64,000 nt of DNA, from the NCBI GenBank assembly GCA_905221105.1, contig CAJNBW010000005.1, forward strand, positions 62,001-126,000, in the 5' to 3' direction. The DNA comes from a bacterium (GTDB lineage Bacteria > Bacillota > Bacilli > Lactobacillales > Streptococcaceae). The notes under the pieces were generated by a model. It had not been told where the DNA came from, ran no database searches, and worked only from the letters and a program-made list of their open reading frames with translations. Every line of letters begins with the position of its first letter. Positions within the stretch are counted from its first letter, which is position 1. Positions 8,084-15,923 of the stretch are shown piece by piece. The translations under genes were made by a program, and so were the position numbers.

Positions 8084-8986
8084 ATGAACGAGAAAACAAA
8101 AGCATACCTAGCGGCCTTATCCTTTTCAGCCATCATTGGTTTTTCTTTTTTATTTACTAAGATAGCTTTGGGCTATGCCAGTCCTCTTACAAACTTGGCA
8201 CATCGCTATACAATCGCTGCTCTGGTATTGGTCATCCTTCATCAAACAAAACTTATCAATGTGAGTTTAAGTAGAAAAGATATTCTTTCTATTCTGCCGA
8301 TGAGTCTTTTCTATCCGCTTTTCTTTTTTATTTTTCAATCCTTTGCTTTACAGTATATATCGTCTTCTGAAGCTGGAATTTTACAAGCTCTTGTCCCGAT
8401 TTTTACTCTCCTTTTGGCATCGGTCTTTCTCAAGGAAAAGACAAGCTTGCTGCAAAAGTTTTTTTTAATTTTATCCGTAGCAGGAGTAGTTTTCATCTTC
8501 CTAAGCAAAGGAGCAAACTTTAGCACGGAAACTGCTAGCTTGGGTTTTCTTTTGATGTTGGGATCCGTTCTTGCAAATGCGATAAACAATATTCTCAGCA
8601 AGTCTAAAGGAGGTCGCTATCGGGCCATGGATATGACAGCTGTTGTGATATTTGTTGGCTTCGTCACCTTTAATACGCTGAGTCTGACCTCGCACTATCT
8701 AGAGGGGAACATATTAGATTACTTTGCGCCACTTGGACAGGTATCTTATCTTCTTTCAATTCTCTATTTGGGAATTCTAGCCTCTATTGTTACTGGTAGT
8801 CTCTCTATCTATGCTATTGTTCGACTTGGAGCATCGACCGTCAGTGTCTTTGGCAATCTTGGAACAGTTTTGACCATTTTAGCCGGGGCTATTATCCTCC
8901 ACGAACCAATTTATAGCTACCATGTAATCGGAGCAACTTTGATTATTGCTGGAATTTTAGGCATGAATCTGAGGAGAAAAAAGTAA
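8084..8986 (+). CDS. EamA/DMT-superfamily transporter
   Basis: A 300-residue inner membrane protein with ten predicted membrane helices arranged as two EamA repeats (about 5-140 and 150-296). It begins MNEKTKAYLAALSFSAIIGFS and shows typical EamA patterns such as SSEAGILQALVPIFTLLLASVFLKE and VFGNLGTVLTILAGAIILHEP. Drug/metabolite transporters of this type export amino acids or metabolites; the substrate cannot be told. SD AAGGGAG. It is a monocistronic gene between hairpins and part of the apparently variable segment between khpA and rimM. Confidence 0.88.
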   Translation: MNEKTKAYLAALSFSAIIGFSFLFTKIALGYASPLTNLAHRYTIAALVLVILHQTKLINVSLSRKDILSILPMSLFYPLFFFIFQSFALQYISSSEAGILQALVPIFTLLLASVFLKEKTSLLQKFFLILSVAGVVFIFLSKGANFSTETASLGFLLMLGSVLANAINNILSKSKGGRYRAMDMTAVVIFVGFVTFNTLSLTSHYLEGNILDYFAPLGQVSYLLSILYLGILASIVTGSLSIYAIVRLGASTVSVFGNLGTVLTILAGAIILHEPIYSYHVIGATLIIAGILGMNLRRKK

Positions 8987-9012
8987 AGATTGCGTAGCAG
9001 TCTTTTTCTTTA
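8985..9012 (+). terminator. Terminator of the DMT exporter gene
   Basis: AGATTGC pairs with GCAGTCT (one mismatch) followed by TTTTTC. Confidence 0.5.
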
Positions 9013-9119
9013 TCCAAATAATGCAGAAAATTCAAAATTTTTAATGAAACTAAGTTTAGAAAACCATGATAAAATAGATAAAAAGAATGACACTAGGATA
9101 AAGAGGAGAGAGTGTAATA

Positions 9120-9977
9120 ATGAAGCAAAATGATATTGCTGAAGCTATTGCTTTTTATAATAGAGAACCTGAGATGTTAAAACGTCACCTTATACCAGTT
9201 GTAGATTGTGATTTGGTTGTTTATCATCGTCCGGGAAACGCAAATAAAGGCCACATTATTTTTTATCATGGAGCTTGTGGACGTAGTCAGATGTGGGCCC
9301 ACCAGTATGATGCTTTTGATGGATTTGACCTTTACTTTGTCAATGTTAGAGGTCAGGGGGAATCACCTATGAAAGTTGGCCTACCTGACTTAGAAGGCGC
9401 TGTTCAAGATGTAGATGCTATTTTGTCCTATTTCCAGCTAGATAAGGCGATATTGGTTGGTCATTCTTGGGGAGGAAACCCACTTCAAGAGTACACCTAT
9501 CGCCATCCAGAAAGAGTCCTAGCCTTGGTCATGGTAGATAGTTGGGGACAGCACCGTTACCTATCAGATAAAGAAAAAGGTCGAATCAAATATAGTTCTC
9601 TTATGTATAAAACGATTCTTTGGAAGGTGATCGCAGACAAGAACTCAAAAATGTGTACTGATAACCCTATCACAAGAGAATTGGTCAAGACGGCCATTAT
9701 AGAAACTGGGAGAGATGTTTTCTTGAACCTTGGAATTACAGGTTTCTTGGCAGTCCATGAGATAGAAGGATATCAAGGAAATCCTCCCATGCTATTAGTA
9801 AGAGGCGAAAATGATTTTCCCAAACACCTAAAAATGATCTACGATGGTATCATTGCCTTAAATCCCAATGCGCGTCAAGTAACGATTTCAGATAGCAAAC
9901 ACCAACCGATGAATGATCATCCTGAAGAGTTTAATCAGATAATTGGTGAATTCTTTGAAGAAGTAGTAGTTCTGTAA
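9120..9977 (+). CDS. Alpha/beta hydrolase
   Basis: A 285-residue cytoplasmic hydrolase of the alpha/beta fold. The oxyanion-hole motif YHGACG is at about 55-60, the nucleophile elbow GHSWGG at about 117-122, the acid residue probably in RGENDF, and the catalytic His in SKHQPMNDHP. The pattern fits serine esterases, peptidases or lactonases; the substrate is unknown. The promoter region holds TGATAAAAT, and SD GAGGAGAG lies before ATG 9120. It has no hydrophobic signal, so it should be intracellular. Confidence 0.85.
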   Translation: MKQNDIAEAIAFYNREPEMLKRHLIPVVDCDLVVYHRPGNANKGHIIFYHGACGRSQMWAHQYDAFDGFDLYFVNVRGQGESPMKVGLPDLEGAVQDVDAILSYFQLDKAILVGHSWGGNPLQEYTYRHPERVLALVMVDSWGQHRYLSDKEKGRIKYSSLMYKTILWKVIADKNSKMCTDNPITRELVKTAIIETGRDVFLNLGITGFLAVHEIEGYQGNPPMLLVRGENDFPKHLKMIYDGIIALNPNARQVTISDSKHQPMNDHPEEFNQIIGEFFEEVVVL

Positions 9978-9994
9978 GATGAGATTTATCCAAC

Positions 9995-10023
9995 TTGAGA
10001 AAATCCCTGGAACGTGATAAAAT
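9995..10023 (+). promoter_or_regulatory. rimM-trmD promoter
   Basis: TTGAGA (9995-10000), 17-bp spacer ending in TGA, TAAAAT (10018-10023). Confidence 0.65.
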
Positions 10024-10053
10024 AAAGGATAGAAATAGAGTACAGGAGACAAG

Positions 10054-10572
10054 ATGAACTACTTTAATGTTGGGAAAATCGTCAATACGCAGGGGTTACA
10101 GGGTGAGATGCGAGTCTTGTCTGTGACGGATTTTGCAGAAGAGCGGTTTAAAAAAGGGGCTGAGCTGGCTTTGTTTGATGAAAAAGATCAGTTTGTTCAA
10201 ACAGTGATTATCGCTAGCCACCGTAAGCATAAGAACTTTGACATTATTAAATTCAAAGATATGTACCATATCAACGCTATCGAAAAGTACAAAGGATACA
10301 GTCTCAAGGTTGCTGAGGAAGATTTAAACGATTTGGATGATGGAGAATTCTACTATCACGAGATTATCGGTTTGGAAGTCTATGAGGGTGATAACTTGAT
10401 TGGAACCATCAAGGAAATCCTACAACCAGGTGCTAATGATGTCTGGGTGGTCAAGCGAAAAGGTAAACGTGATTTGCTTTTACCTTATATCCCACCAGTG
10501 ATTCTCAATGTTGATATTCCGAATAACCGCGTCGATGTGGAAATCTTAGAAGGGTTAGACGATGAAAATTGA
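10054..10572 (+). CDS. rimM: 16S rRNA processing protein RimM
   Basis: A maturation factor for the 3' head of the 30S subunit that binds ribosomal protein S19. It has 172 residues. The N-terminal RimM beta-barrel contains [17 protein letters not shown], and the C-terminal PRC-barrel contains [25 protein letters not shown]. It overlaps the trmD start by 11 bases, and trmD-rimM pairing is conserved across bacteria. SD AGGAGA. Confidence 0.97.
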   Translation: MNYFNVGKIVNTQGLQGEMRVLSVTDFAEERFKKGAELALFDEKDQFVQTVIIASHRKHKNFDIIKFKDMYHINAIEKYKGYSLKVAEEDLNDLDDGEFYYHEIIGLEVYEGDNLIGTIKEILQPGANDVWVVKRKGKRDLLLPYIPPVILNVDIPNNRVDVEILEGLDDEN

Positions 10573-11281
10573 TATTTTAACCCTCTTTCCAGAGATGTTT
10601 TCTCCGCTAGAGCACTCAATTGTTGGAAAGGCTCGTGAAAAAGGGCTCTTGGATATCCAGTATCATAATTTTCGAGAATATGCTGAAAAAGCCCGTCACG
10701 TTGATGATGAGCCATATGGAGGCGGTCAGGGGATGTTGCTCCGAGCCCAACCTATTTTCGATGCCTTTGATGCTATTGAAAAGAAAAATCCTCGCGTCAT
10801 TCTCCTAGACCCAGCTGGCAAGCAGTTTGATCAGGCCTATGCTGAGGATTTGGCTCAAGAGGAAGAGCTAATCTTTATCTGTGGGCACTACGAGGGTTAT
10901 GATGAGCGCATCAAGACACTGGTGACAGATGAGATTTCCCTAGGAGATTATGTCCTTACTGGAGGAGAATTGGCGGCCATGACTATGATTGATGCGACGG
11001 TACGCCTGATTCCAGAAGTGATTGGCAAGGAGTCTAGCCACCAAGATGATAGTTTTTCTTCTGGCCTTCTTGAATATCCTCAGTACACACGCCCTTATGA
11101 TTATCGAGGAATGGTCGTGCCAGATGTACTGATGAGCGGGCACCATGAAAAGATTCGTCAGTGGCGATTGTATGAGAGTTTAAAGAAAACTTATGAGCGC
11201 AGACCGGATTTGTTAGAAAATTATCAACTGACAGCAGAAGAAGAAAAAATGCTGGCAGAAATCACAGAAAACAAAGAATAA
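10562..11281 (+). CDS. trmD: tRNA (guanine37-N1)-methyltransferase
   Basis: TrmD methylates G37 of tRNAs reading CNN, CCN and CGG codons and prevents +1 frameshifting. It has 239 residues. The SPOUT-family knot is recognised by [10 protein letters not shown] and [14 protein letters not shown]. The substrate-binding motif [10 protein letters not shown] is at about residue 57. It is translationally coupled to rimM through an 11-base overlap and followed by an ATP-cone gene 11 bases later. Confidence 0.98.
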   Translation: MKIDILTLFPEMFSPLEHSIVGKAREKGLLDIQYHNFREYAEKARHVDDEPYGGGQGMLLRAQPIFDAFDAIEKKNPRVILLDPAGKQFDQAYAEDLAQEEELIFICGHYEGYDERIKTLVTDEISLGDYVLTGGELAAMTMIDATVRLIPEVIGKESSHQDDSFSSGLLEYPQYTRPYDYRGMVVPDVLMSGHHEKIRQWRLYESLKKTYERRPDLLENYQLTAEEEKMLAEITENKE

Positions 11282-11292
11282 AGGAGAAACCT

Positions 11293-11631
11293 ATGCAAGT
11301 AATCAAACGTGATGGAGAAATTGCTGAATTTAATCCAGATAAGATTTACCAAGCCATCTTAAAGGCAGCTCAGACTGTCTATGTATTGACAGATGATTTG
11401 CGTCAAAACCTTGCACAAGTCACTAAGAAAGTGGTTTTGGATTTGGAAGAAGCCAAGGTGGAACGTGCTACCATCAGCATGATTCAGTCTATGGTTGAAC
11501 ATCGTTTACTGGGTGCAGGTTACATTACCATTGCAGAACACTATATTTCCTATCGTTTACAACGTGACTTGGAAAGAAGTGGTTATGGAGATCATATCGC
11601 CGTTCATTTACATTTTGAACAAGTTCGCTAA
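11293..11631 (+). CDS. Stand-alone ATP-cone domain protein
   Basis: A 112-residue protein consisting of little more than one ATP-cone domain (QVIKRDGEIAEFNPDKIYQAILKAA through the YISYRLQRDLE helix). ATP cones normally sit at the N-terminus of ribonucleotide reductases or follow the zinc ribbon of the repressor NrdR, where they sense ATP/dATP. Here no zinc ribbon and no reductase domain are attached, so it is neither NrdR nor a complete reductase. It shares the rimM-trmD transcript (SD AAGGAGA). Its role is unknown; nucleotide-responsive binding to a partner is an inference. Confidence 0.75.
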   Translation: MQVIKRDGEIAEFNPDKIYQAILKAAQTVYVLTDDLRQNLAQVTKKVVLDLEEAKVERATISMIQSMVEHRLLGAGYITIAEHYISYRLQRDLERSGYGDHIAVHLHFEQVR

Positions 11632-11636
11632 GAAAA

Positions 11637-11673
11637 AAGAGTGGGATGCAGTAACTACATCTCACTCTTTCTT
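11637..11673. terminator. Bidirectional terminator between ATP-cone gene and 11662-11982
   Basis: AAGAGTGGGATG (11637-11648) pairs with CATCTCACTCTT (11658-11669). T-rich on the right and A-rich on the left, so it can serve both convergent transcripts. It overlaps the 3' end of the minus-strand gene. Confidence 0.75.
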
Positions 11674-11982
11674 AAATCTATTTTTTTGGGCTGTTTGGAC
11701 TGTTGAAGGGACAAATCTCAGGCGTTGAATATCGCTTATGCGGATAATACGGCTCACATTTTTGGCAAAATTTTTCACGATAATTTGCTGACGTTGCTGA
11801 TCGTATTTGATGATGTCGCCTGTAAAACTTGTCTCAGACAAGATAAGATGAACAGCAGTTTGTTTCTGGATAGCCTCTTCAATAGTAGCAGTCAGGGAGT
11901 TGGTTTCAGTCTGGTCAGGTTGGTCATGTCCATTTAAAAAGTCATGTATTTTATCTAGAACTTGCTGGAACTTATGTCTCAT
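11662..11982 (-). CDS. Conserved streptococcal hypothetical protein
   Basis: A 106-residue protein I cannot assign. The N-terminal third is helical (MRHKFQQVLDKIHDFLNGHD). The rest looks like a small beta-rich domain (VHLILSETSFTGDIIKYDQQRQQIIV, then SRIIRISDIQRLRFV), reminiscent of Sm/YolD-like folds. The tail is basic. SD GGAGG (in the 11990 region, minus strand). It is transcribed towards the trmD operon. Confidence 0.65.
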   Translation of the reverse strand: MRHKFQQVLDKIHDFLNGHDQPDQTETNSLTATIEEAIQKQTAVHLILSETSFTGDIIKYDQQRQQIIVKNFAKNVSRIIRISDIQRLRFVPSTVQTAQKNRFKKE

Positions 11983-12083
11983 AGTAGTGGCCTCCCTTCT
12001 TTTATATCAATATTATATAAAATTTTCCTTAAATCTACAAGATTTTACGAATAAACTAATGAAAGCTAAAAAAGGAGAAGAAA

Positions 12084-12299
12084 ATGGCAGAATTTACATT
12101 TGAAATTGAAGAGCACTTGTTGACTCTTTCTGAAAACGAAAAAGGTTGGACCAAGGAAATCAACCGTGTGAGCTTTAATGGTGCTCCTGCTAAGTTTGAT
12201 ATTCGTGCTTGGAGTCCAGACCACACTAAAATGGGTAAAGGGATTACCCTCTCAAATGAAGAATTTCAAACCATGGTGGATGCCTTTAAAGGCAACTAA
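12084..12299 (+). CDS. YdbC/PC4-like nucleic-acid-binding protein
   Basis: A 71-residue protein matching the YdbC family, a bacterial relative of the eukaryotic coactivator PC4/Sub1. It has a short beta-sheet and C-terminal helix (FDIRAWSPDHTKMGKGITLSNEEFQTMV). Family members bind single-stranded DNA as dimers. The full gene is one domain. SD AAGGAGAAG. It is a monocistronic gene that ends in a strong bidirectional terminator. Confidence 0.85.
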   Translation: MAEFTFEIEEHLLTLSENEKGWTKEINRVSFNGAPAKFDIRAWSPDHTKMGKGITLSNEEFQTMVDAFKGN

Positions 12300-12317
12300 G
12301 TTTTCAAAATTGAAGAA

Positions 12318-12356
12318 AAGGATATTGAGTCATGACAACTCGATATCCTTTTTTTA
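12318..12356. terminator. Bidirectional terminator between ydbC-like gene and bioY
   Basis: AAGGATATTGAGT (12318-12330) pairs with ACTCGATATCCTT (12338-12350), followed by seven T. The A-rich left side allows use by the convergent bioY transcript. Confidence 0.85.
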
Positions 12357-12890
12357 GTTAGTAAAGTAAGCCTGATTTTTAAGGCGTTGAAGTAATGGAC
12401 GGCTAATAAAACTAATAGCAATAATTTTACCAAGATCTGGGATGATAAAGGGAAGAACCCCTACAACAAGAACTTTTTCAAATGGCATTCCAGCTAGGAA
12501 ATGCAATCCAATGATTCCACCAACAAAGACAAGTGTATCTCCCAAGAGATTTGCTAGAAAAATTCTGACAAAACCACTATTGCTGTTAGTTAGAGAAGAG
12601 GTAAGTCCAGAATAAACAAGATAAAACCAAAGATAACCTGCAGTAGGACCAACCAACGCCTGCAATCCAGCTCCCCCTCCTGCAAAGACAGGGAGACCGA
12701 TAGCACCCAGAAGAAGATAGAGTCCGACAGAAAGTACAGCCTCTCTCGGTCTAAAGACAGTAGCAATCAGGCCGATTGCAAAGTTTTGTAGAGTGAAGGG
12801 AACAGGCCCAATTGGAAGAGTGATTTGTGCCAATACAGCAATAAGAGCAGCCCCAATAGCAGGGATGGCATAAACGTGTGCTTTTTTCAA
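12354..12890 (-). CDS. bioY: BioY family biotin transporter substrate-binding subunit
   Basis: The S component of an ECF-type biotin transporter: a 178-residue membrane protein with about six helices and the BioY motifs GPVPFTLQNFA and GGGAGLQALVGPTAGYL. It binds biotin in the membrane and uses the shared ECF energising module, which is encoded elsewhere. The start is TTG (12888-12890) following SD AGAGG. The promoter and start region contain a BirA-type palindrome, so it is probably repressed when biotin is plentiful. Confidence 0.93.
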   Translation of the reverse strand: MKKAHVYAIPAIGAALIAVLAQITLPIGPVPFTLQNFAIGLIATVFRPREAVLSVGLYLLLGAIGLPVFAGGGAGLQALVGPTAGYLWFYLVYSGLTSSLTNSNSGFVRIFLANLLGDTLVFVGGIIGLHFLAGMPFEKVLVVGVLPFIIPDLGKIIAISFISRPLLQRLKNQAYFTN

Positions 12891-12892
12891 AA

Positions 12893-12924
12893 TTGTTAAC
12901 CTCTTTTCTAATGTATAGTAACAA
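12893..12924 (-). promoter_or_regulatory. Probable BirA operator of bioY
   Basis: Half sites TTGTTAAC (12893-12900, plus strand) and GTAACAA (12918-12924) form an interrupted palindrome AATTGTTA...TAACAATT, the type recognised by the biotin repressor BirA. It spans from the edge of the -10 hexamer to two bases before the TTG start, so a bound repressor would block both promoter and transcription start. Confidence 0.65.
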
Positions 12925-12951
12925 TTATACTCGTAGGAGAATTATTGTCAA
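12924..12951 (-). promoter_or_regulatory. bioY promoter
   Basis: On the minus strand TTGACA (12946-12951), 16-bp spacer, TATAAT (12924-12929): both hexamers are consensus, typical of a promoter held off by a repressor. Confidence 0.8.
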
Positions 12952-13035
12952 CCGTTTTTAAAAAATAAGGTAACAAAAACTGTAACAGCCGATTTGCTGA
13001 CTGGGTAAGTTGTTTTCATCATTTCGTAAATCATC

Positions 13036-13073
13036 AAAAAAGAAGCAGACACATTTGTATCAGCTTCTTTTTG
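13036..13073 (-). terminator. gor terminator
   Basis: AAAAGAAGC (minus strand, directly after the gor stop) pairs with GCTTCTTTTT, with T-rich 3' end on the minus strand. Confidence 0.75.
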
Positions 13074-13079
13074 TTTCGA

Positions 13080-14426
13080 TTAACGCATGGTTACAAATTC
13101 TTCAGATGCAGTTGGGTGAATCGCTACGGTTGCATCAAAGTCAGCTTTGGTTGCTCCCATTTTGATAGCAACAGCAAATCCTTGAATCATTTCATCAACA
13201 CCATAGCCAATTCCATGAAGTCCGACAACTTTTTCTTCAGAACCAGCTGTGATCAATTTGAAACGTGTTTCTTGACGGTTGCAAGTGCAAGCAGAGTACA
13301 TAGAAGTGAAGCTTGATTTGTAAACCTTGATTTGGTCTTGACCGTATTCTTTAATAGCTTGCTCTTCTGTCAGCCCAACAGTTCCGATAGCAGGGTGTGA
13401 AAAGACAACGGTTGGAATAGTTGAGTAGTCCATTTTAGCAGTAGTTTTTCCGTTAAAGAGACGTTCAGACAAAGTGCGTCCAGCCTTGATAGCAACTGGA
13501 GTCAATTCTTTCTCGCCCGTTACATCACCTAGAGCATAGATTCCCTCAACAACAGTATTTTGGTATTCATCCACTTGGATAAAGCCACGTTCGTTTAGAG
13601 TCACTCCAGCTTTTTCAAGTTGCAAGCCCTTAACGTTTGGACGGCGACCTGTAGCCCAGATAACTTGGCTAGCTGTGTGACTAGTACCATCTTCGAAATG
13701 AATGGTAATGCCTTCAGCAGTTTTTTCTAACTTAGCAGGGACTTTGTGAGTATGAAGTGGTAAGTTTGTTCTTTCCATTTCCTTGACCAAACCTTCAACG
13801 ATGTAGGAATCAAAACCACGTAAAGGACGATCACGGCGAACAAAGAGATCTGTCTTGACACCAAAAGTGTGGAGAACACCAGCCAATTCAACAGCAATAT
13901 AGCCGGCACCTAGAATGGCAACTGACTCTGGCAATTCTTCCCAGGCAAATACATCATCAGAAGAGCCACCTAGTTCTGCACCAGGAATATTAGGAATACT
14001 TGGATGGGCACCAGTTGCAATCACGATATGTTTGGCACGAATGAGTTCACCATTTACGCTAACAGTATGAGAATCTACAAATTCAGCATGACCTTCAATC
14101 AAGTCTACACCGTTGCGTTTAAAACTGCCATCATAAGAAGAACGAGCGCGATCGATGTAGGCTTCACGATTGCGACGTAGGGTTGCAAAGTCAAAGTTGA
14201 GATCAGTAGTCTTAAAGCCGTAGTCTTCTCCAAATTGATGGAAAGTCTCAGCAATTTGTGCTCCGTACCACATGATTTTCTTAGGAACACAACCGACGTT
14301 GACACAGGTTCCACCTAATTTCTTTTCTTCAATAACAGCCGCTTTGGCTCCGTGTTCACCAGCACGGTTCATGGTAGCAATTCCTCCGCTACCTCCACCG
14401 ATAGCAATGATATCGTATTCTCTCAT
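13080..14426 (-). CDS. gor: Glutathione-disulfide reductase
   Basis: Reduces oxidised glutathione with NADPH. It has 448 residues. The FAD-binding motif [17 protein letters not shown] is at about residues 9-25, the redox-active disulfide CVNVGC at about 41-46, the NADPH-binding motif [17 protein letters not shown] at about 173, and the C-terminal dimer-partner motif HPTASEE with the active-site His. Streptococci of this group do not make glutathione but import it, so Gor maintains an imported thiol pool against oxidative and metal stress. It is monocistronic. Confidence 0.96.
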   Translation of the reverse strand: MREYDIIAIGGGSGGIATMNRAGEHGAKAAVIEEKKLGGTCVNVGCVPKKIMWYGAQIAETFHQFGEDYGFKTTDLNFDFATLRRNREAYIDRARSSYDGSFKRNGVDLIEGHAEFVDSHTVSVNGELIRAKHIVIATGAHPSIPNIPGAELGGSSDDVFAWEELPESVAILGAGYIAVELAGVLHTFGVKTDLFVRRDRPLRGFDSYIVEGLVKEMERTNLPLHTHKVPAKLEKTAEGITIHFEDGTSHTASQVIWATGRRPNVKGLQLEKAGVTLNERGFIQVDEYQNTVVEGIYALGDVTGEKELTPVAIKAGRTLSERLFNGKTTAKMDYSTIPTVVFSHPAIGTVGLTEEQAIKEYGQDQIKVYKSSFTSMYSACTCNRQETRFKLITAGSEEKVVGLHGIGYGVDEMIQGFAVAIKMGATKADFDATVAIHPTASEEFVTMR

Positions 14427-14480
14427 TGAAAACTCCTTTGTACTCTTTTAAATAGTAGAGTGTCATTTTTTGATAGTCAT

Positions 14481-14509
14481 ATTCTATCTTTTTTTTGATG
14501 TGATTGCAA
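14481..14509 (-). promoter_or_regulatory. gor promoter
   Basis: On the minus strand TTGCAA (14504-14509), 17-bp spacer, TAGAAT (14481-14486). The SD AAGGAG lies just before the gor ATG. Confidence 0.55.
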
Positions 14510-14544
14510 AAATCTGCTACGTTTAAAAAAATTAAAGAAAAGGC

Positions 14545-14573
14545 TTGCAAAAAGAAAAAATAAAGTGTATTAT
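14545..14573 (+). promoter_or_regulatory. Possible upstream promoter of the MacAB-like operon
   Basis: TTGCAA (14545-14550), 17-bp spacer, TATTAT (14568-14573), facing the efflux operon. Confidence 0.4.
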
Positions 14574-14598
14574 ATATCTAGTACAATAACTAAACAAA

Positions 14599-14611
14599 AA
14601 ATCCGAACAAT
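14599..14611 (+). promoter_or_regulatory. PurBox match upstream of the MacAB-like operon
   Basis: AAATCCGAACAAT is an exact match to the lactococcal/streptococcal PurR box AWWWCCGAACWWT. Its centre is about 83 bases upstream of the start site predicted from the -10 at 14676-14681, close to the distance at which PurR activates in Lactococcus. Confidence 0.45.
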
Positions 14612-14620
14612 AATTAAATC

Positions 14621-14659
14621 CTGAAATGTCATTATTTCGTTCTGAAATGTTATTGTTTC
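14621..14659 (+). promoter_or_regulatory. Two 18-bp direct repeats, probable operator
   Basis: CTGAAATGTCATTATTTC (14621-14638) and CTGAAATGTTATTGTTTC (14642-14659) agree at 16 of 18 positions and start 21 bp apart, i.e. on the same face of the helix. The second overlaps the -35 region. This is the layout of a response-regulator or activator site. Confidence 0.6.
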
Positions 14660-14681
14660 AAATTGATAATTTTTGTATAAT
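14653..14681 (+). promoter_or_regulatory. Promoter of the MacAB-like operon
   Basis: Weak -35 TTGTTT (14653-14658) inside the second direct repeat, 17-bp spacer, consensus TATAAT (14676-14681). A poor -35 overlapped by an operator suggests activator dependence. Confidence 0.6.
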
Positions 14682-14717
14682 ATTGTTAAGAACTTTAAAT
14701 CAAAAAGGAGTTTCGTT

Positions 14718-15923
14718 ATGAAAAAGAATGGTAAAGCTAAAAAGTGGCAATTGTATGCAGCAGTTGGTGCTGCGAGTGTAGTTGTATTGGGTGCTGGGGG
14801 CATTTTGCTCTTTAGACAACCTTCTCATACTGCTGTAAAAGATGAGGCTACTCATCTGGTTGTTGTCAAGGAAGGAAGCGTGGCCTCCTCTGTTTTGTTA
14901 TCAGGTACAGTAACAGCAAAAAATGAACAATATGTTTATTTTGATGCTAGTAAGGGAGATTTAGATGAAATCCTTGTTTCTGTAGGTGATAAGGTTAGTG
15001 AAGGGCAGGCTTTAGTTAAGTACAGTAGCTCAGAAGCACAGGCAGCCTATGATTCAGCGAGTCGAGCAGTAGCTAAGGCAGACCGTCATATCAACGAACT
15101 CAACCAAGCACGAAATGAAGCCGTTTCAGCTCCGGCTCCACAGTTGCCAATGCCAGCAGGAGGCGAAGGAGTTGCAGCGCAAACTCCAGCTCCAGTCGCA
15201 GGAAATTCAGTTTCATCTATTGATGCACAACTAGGTGATGCCCGTGATGCCCGTGCAGATGCAGCAGCACAATTAAGCAAGGCTCAAAGTCAGTTGGATG
15301 CAATGACGGTTCTTAGTACCCTAGAAGGAACTGTGGTCGAAGTCAATCGTAACGTTTCCAAATCTCCAACAGGAGCTAGCCAGGTGGTAGTTCATGTCGT
15401 TAGCAATGAAAACTTGCAAGTTAAGGGTGAACTATCTGAATATAACCTTGCCAACCTCTCTGTAGGACAAGAAGTAACCTTTACTTCTAAAGTTTACCAA
15501 GATAAGAGCTGGACTGGTAAGCTTAGCTACATTTCTGACTACCCTAAAAACAATGGCGAAGCAGCAAGTGCAGCTCCTGCCGCAACAGCTGGTAATTCTG
15601 GCTCTAAATATCCATATACCATTGATGTTACAAGTGAAATTGGTGACTTGAAACAAGGATTTTCAGTAAGCGTTGAGGTCAAGAATAAGAGTAAAGCCAT
15701 TTTGGTTCCTCTGACAAGTGTTGTGATGGAAAATGATAAGAACTATGTCTGGGTTCTTGACGAGCAGAAAAAGGCCAAGAAAGTGGAAGTTGGTTTGGGT
15801 AATGCTGATGCAGACAACCAAGAAATCACTTCAGGTCTGACAAATGGAGTCAAGGTCATCAGTAACCCAACGTCTTCTCTAGAGGAAGGAAAAGAGGTGA
15901 AGGCTGATGAAGAAACTAATTAG
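14718..15923 (+). CDS. MacA-like membrane fusion protein of an efflux pump
   Basis: A periplasmic-adaptor-type (RND/HlyD family) protein of a Gram-positive MacAB-like exporter. It has 401 residues. The N-terminal membrane anchor is at about residues 10-35, followed by biotinyl-lipoyl barrel halves (VKEGSVASSVLLSGTV and ILVSVGDKVSEGQAL), a coiled coil interrupted by an Ala/Pro-rich insert, and beta-barrel and membrane-proximal domains. The start at 14718 has SD AAGGAG; an ATG at 14673 lies upstream of or in the -10 and is rejected. In pneumococci this three-gene pump is linked to resistance to antimicrobial peptides and lincosamides (family knowledge). It overlaps the ATPase gene by 17 bases. 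Confidence 0.88.
   Translation: MKKNGKAKKWQLYAAVGAASVVVLGAGGILLFRQPSHTAVKDEATHLVVVKEGSVASSVLLSGTVTAKNEQYVYFDASKGDLDEILVSVGDKVSEGQALVKYSSSEAQAAYDSASRAVAKADRHINELNQARNEAVSAPAPQLPMPAGGEGVAAQTPAPVAGNSVSSIDAQLGDARDARADAAAQLSKAQSQLDAMTVLSTLEGTVVEVNRNVSKSPTGASQVVVHVVSNENLQVKGELSEYNLANLSVGQEVTFTSKVYQDKSWTGKLSYISDYPKNNGEAASAAPAATAGNSGSKYPYTIDVTSEIGDLKQGFSVSVEVKNKSKAILVPLTSVVMENDKNYVWVLDEQKKAKKVEVGLGNADADNQEITSGLTNGVKVISNPTSSLEEGKEVKADEETN

Noticed and set aside
11725..12103. Plus-strand ORFs opposite the minus-strand gene 11662-11982
   Set aside because: They are antisense shadows, with composition unlike neighbouring proteins and no SD.
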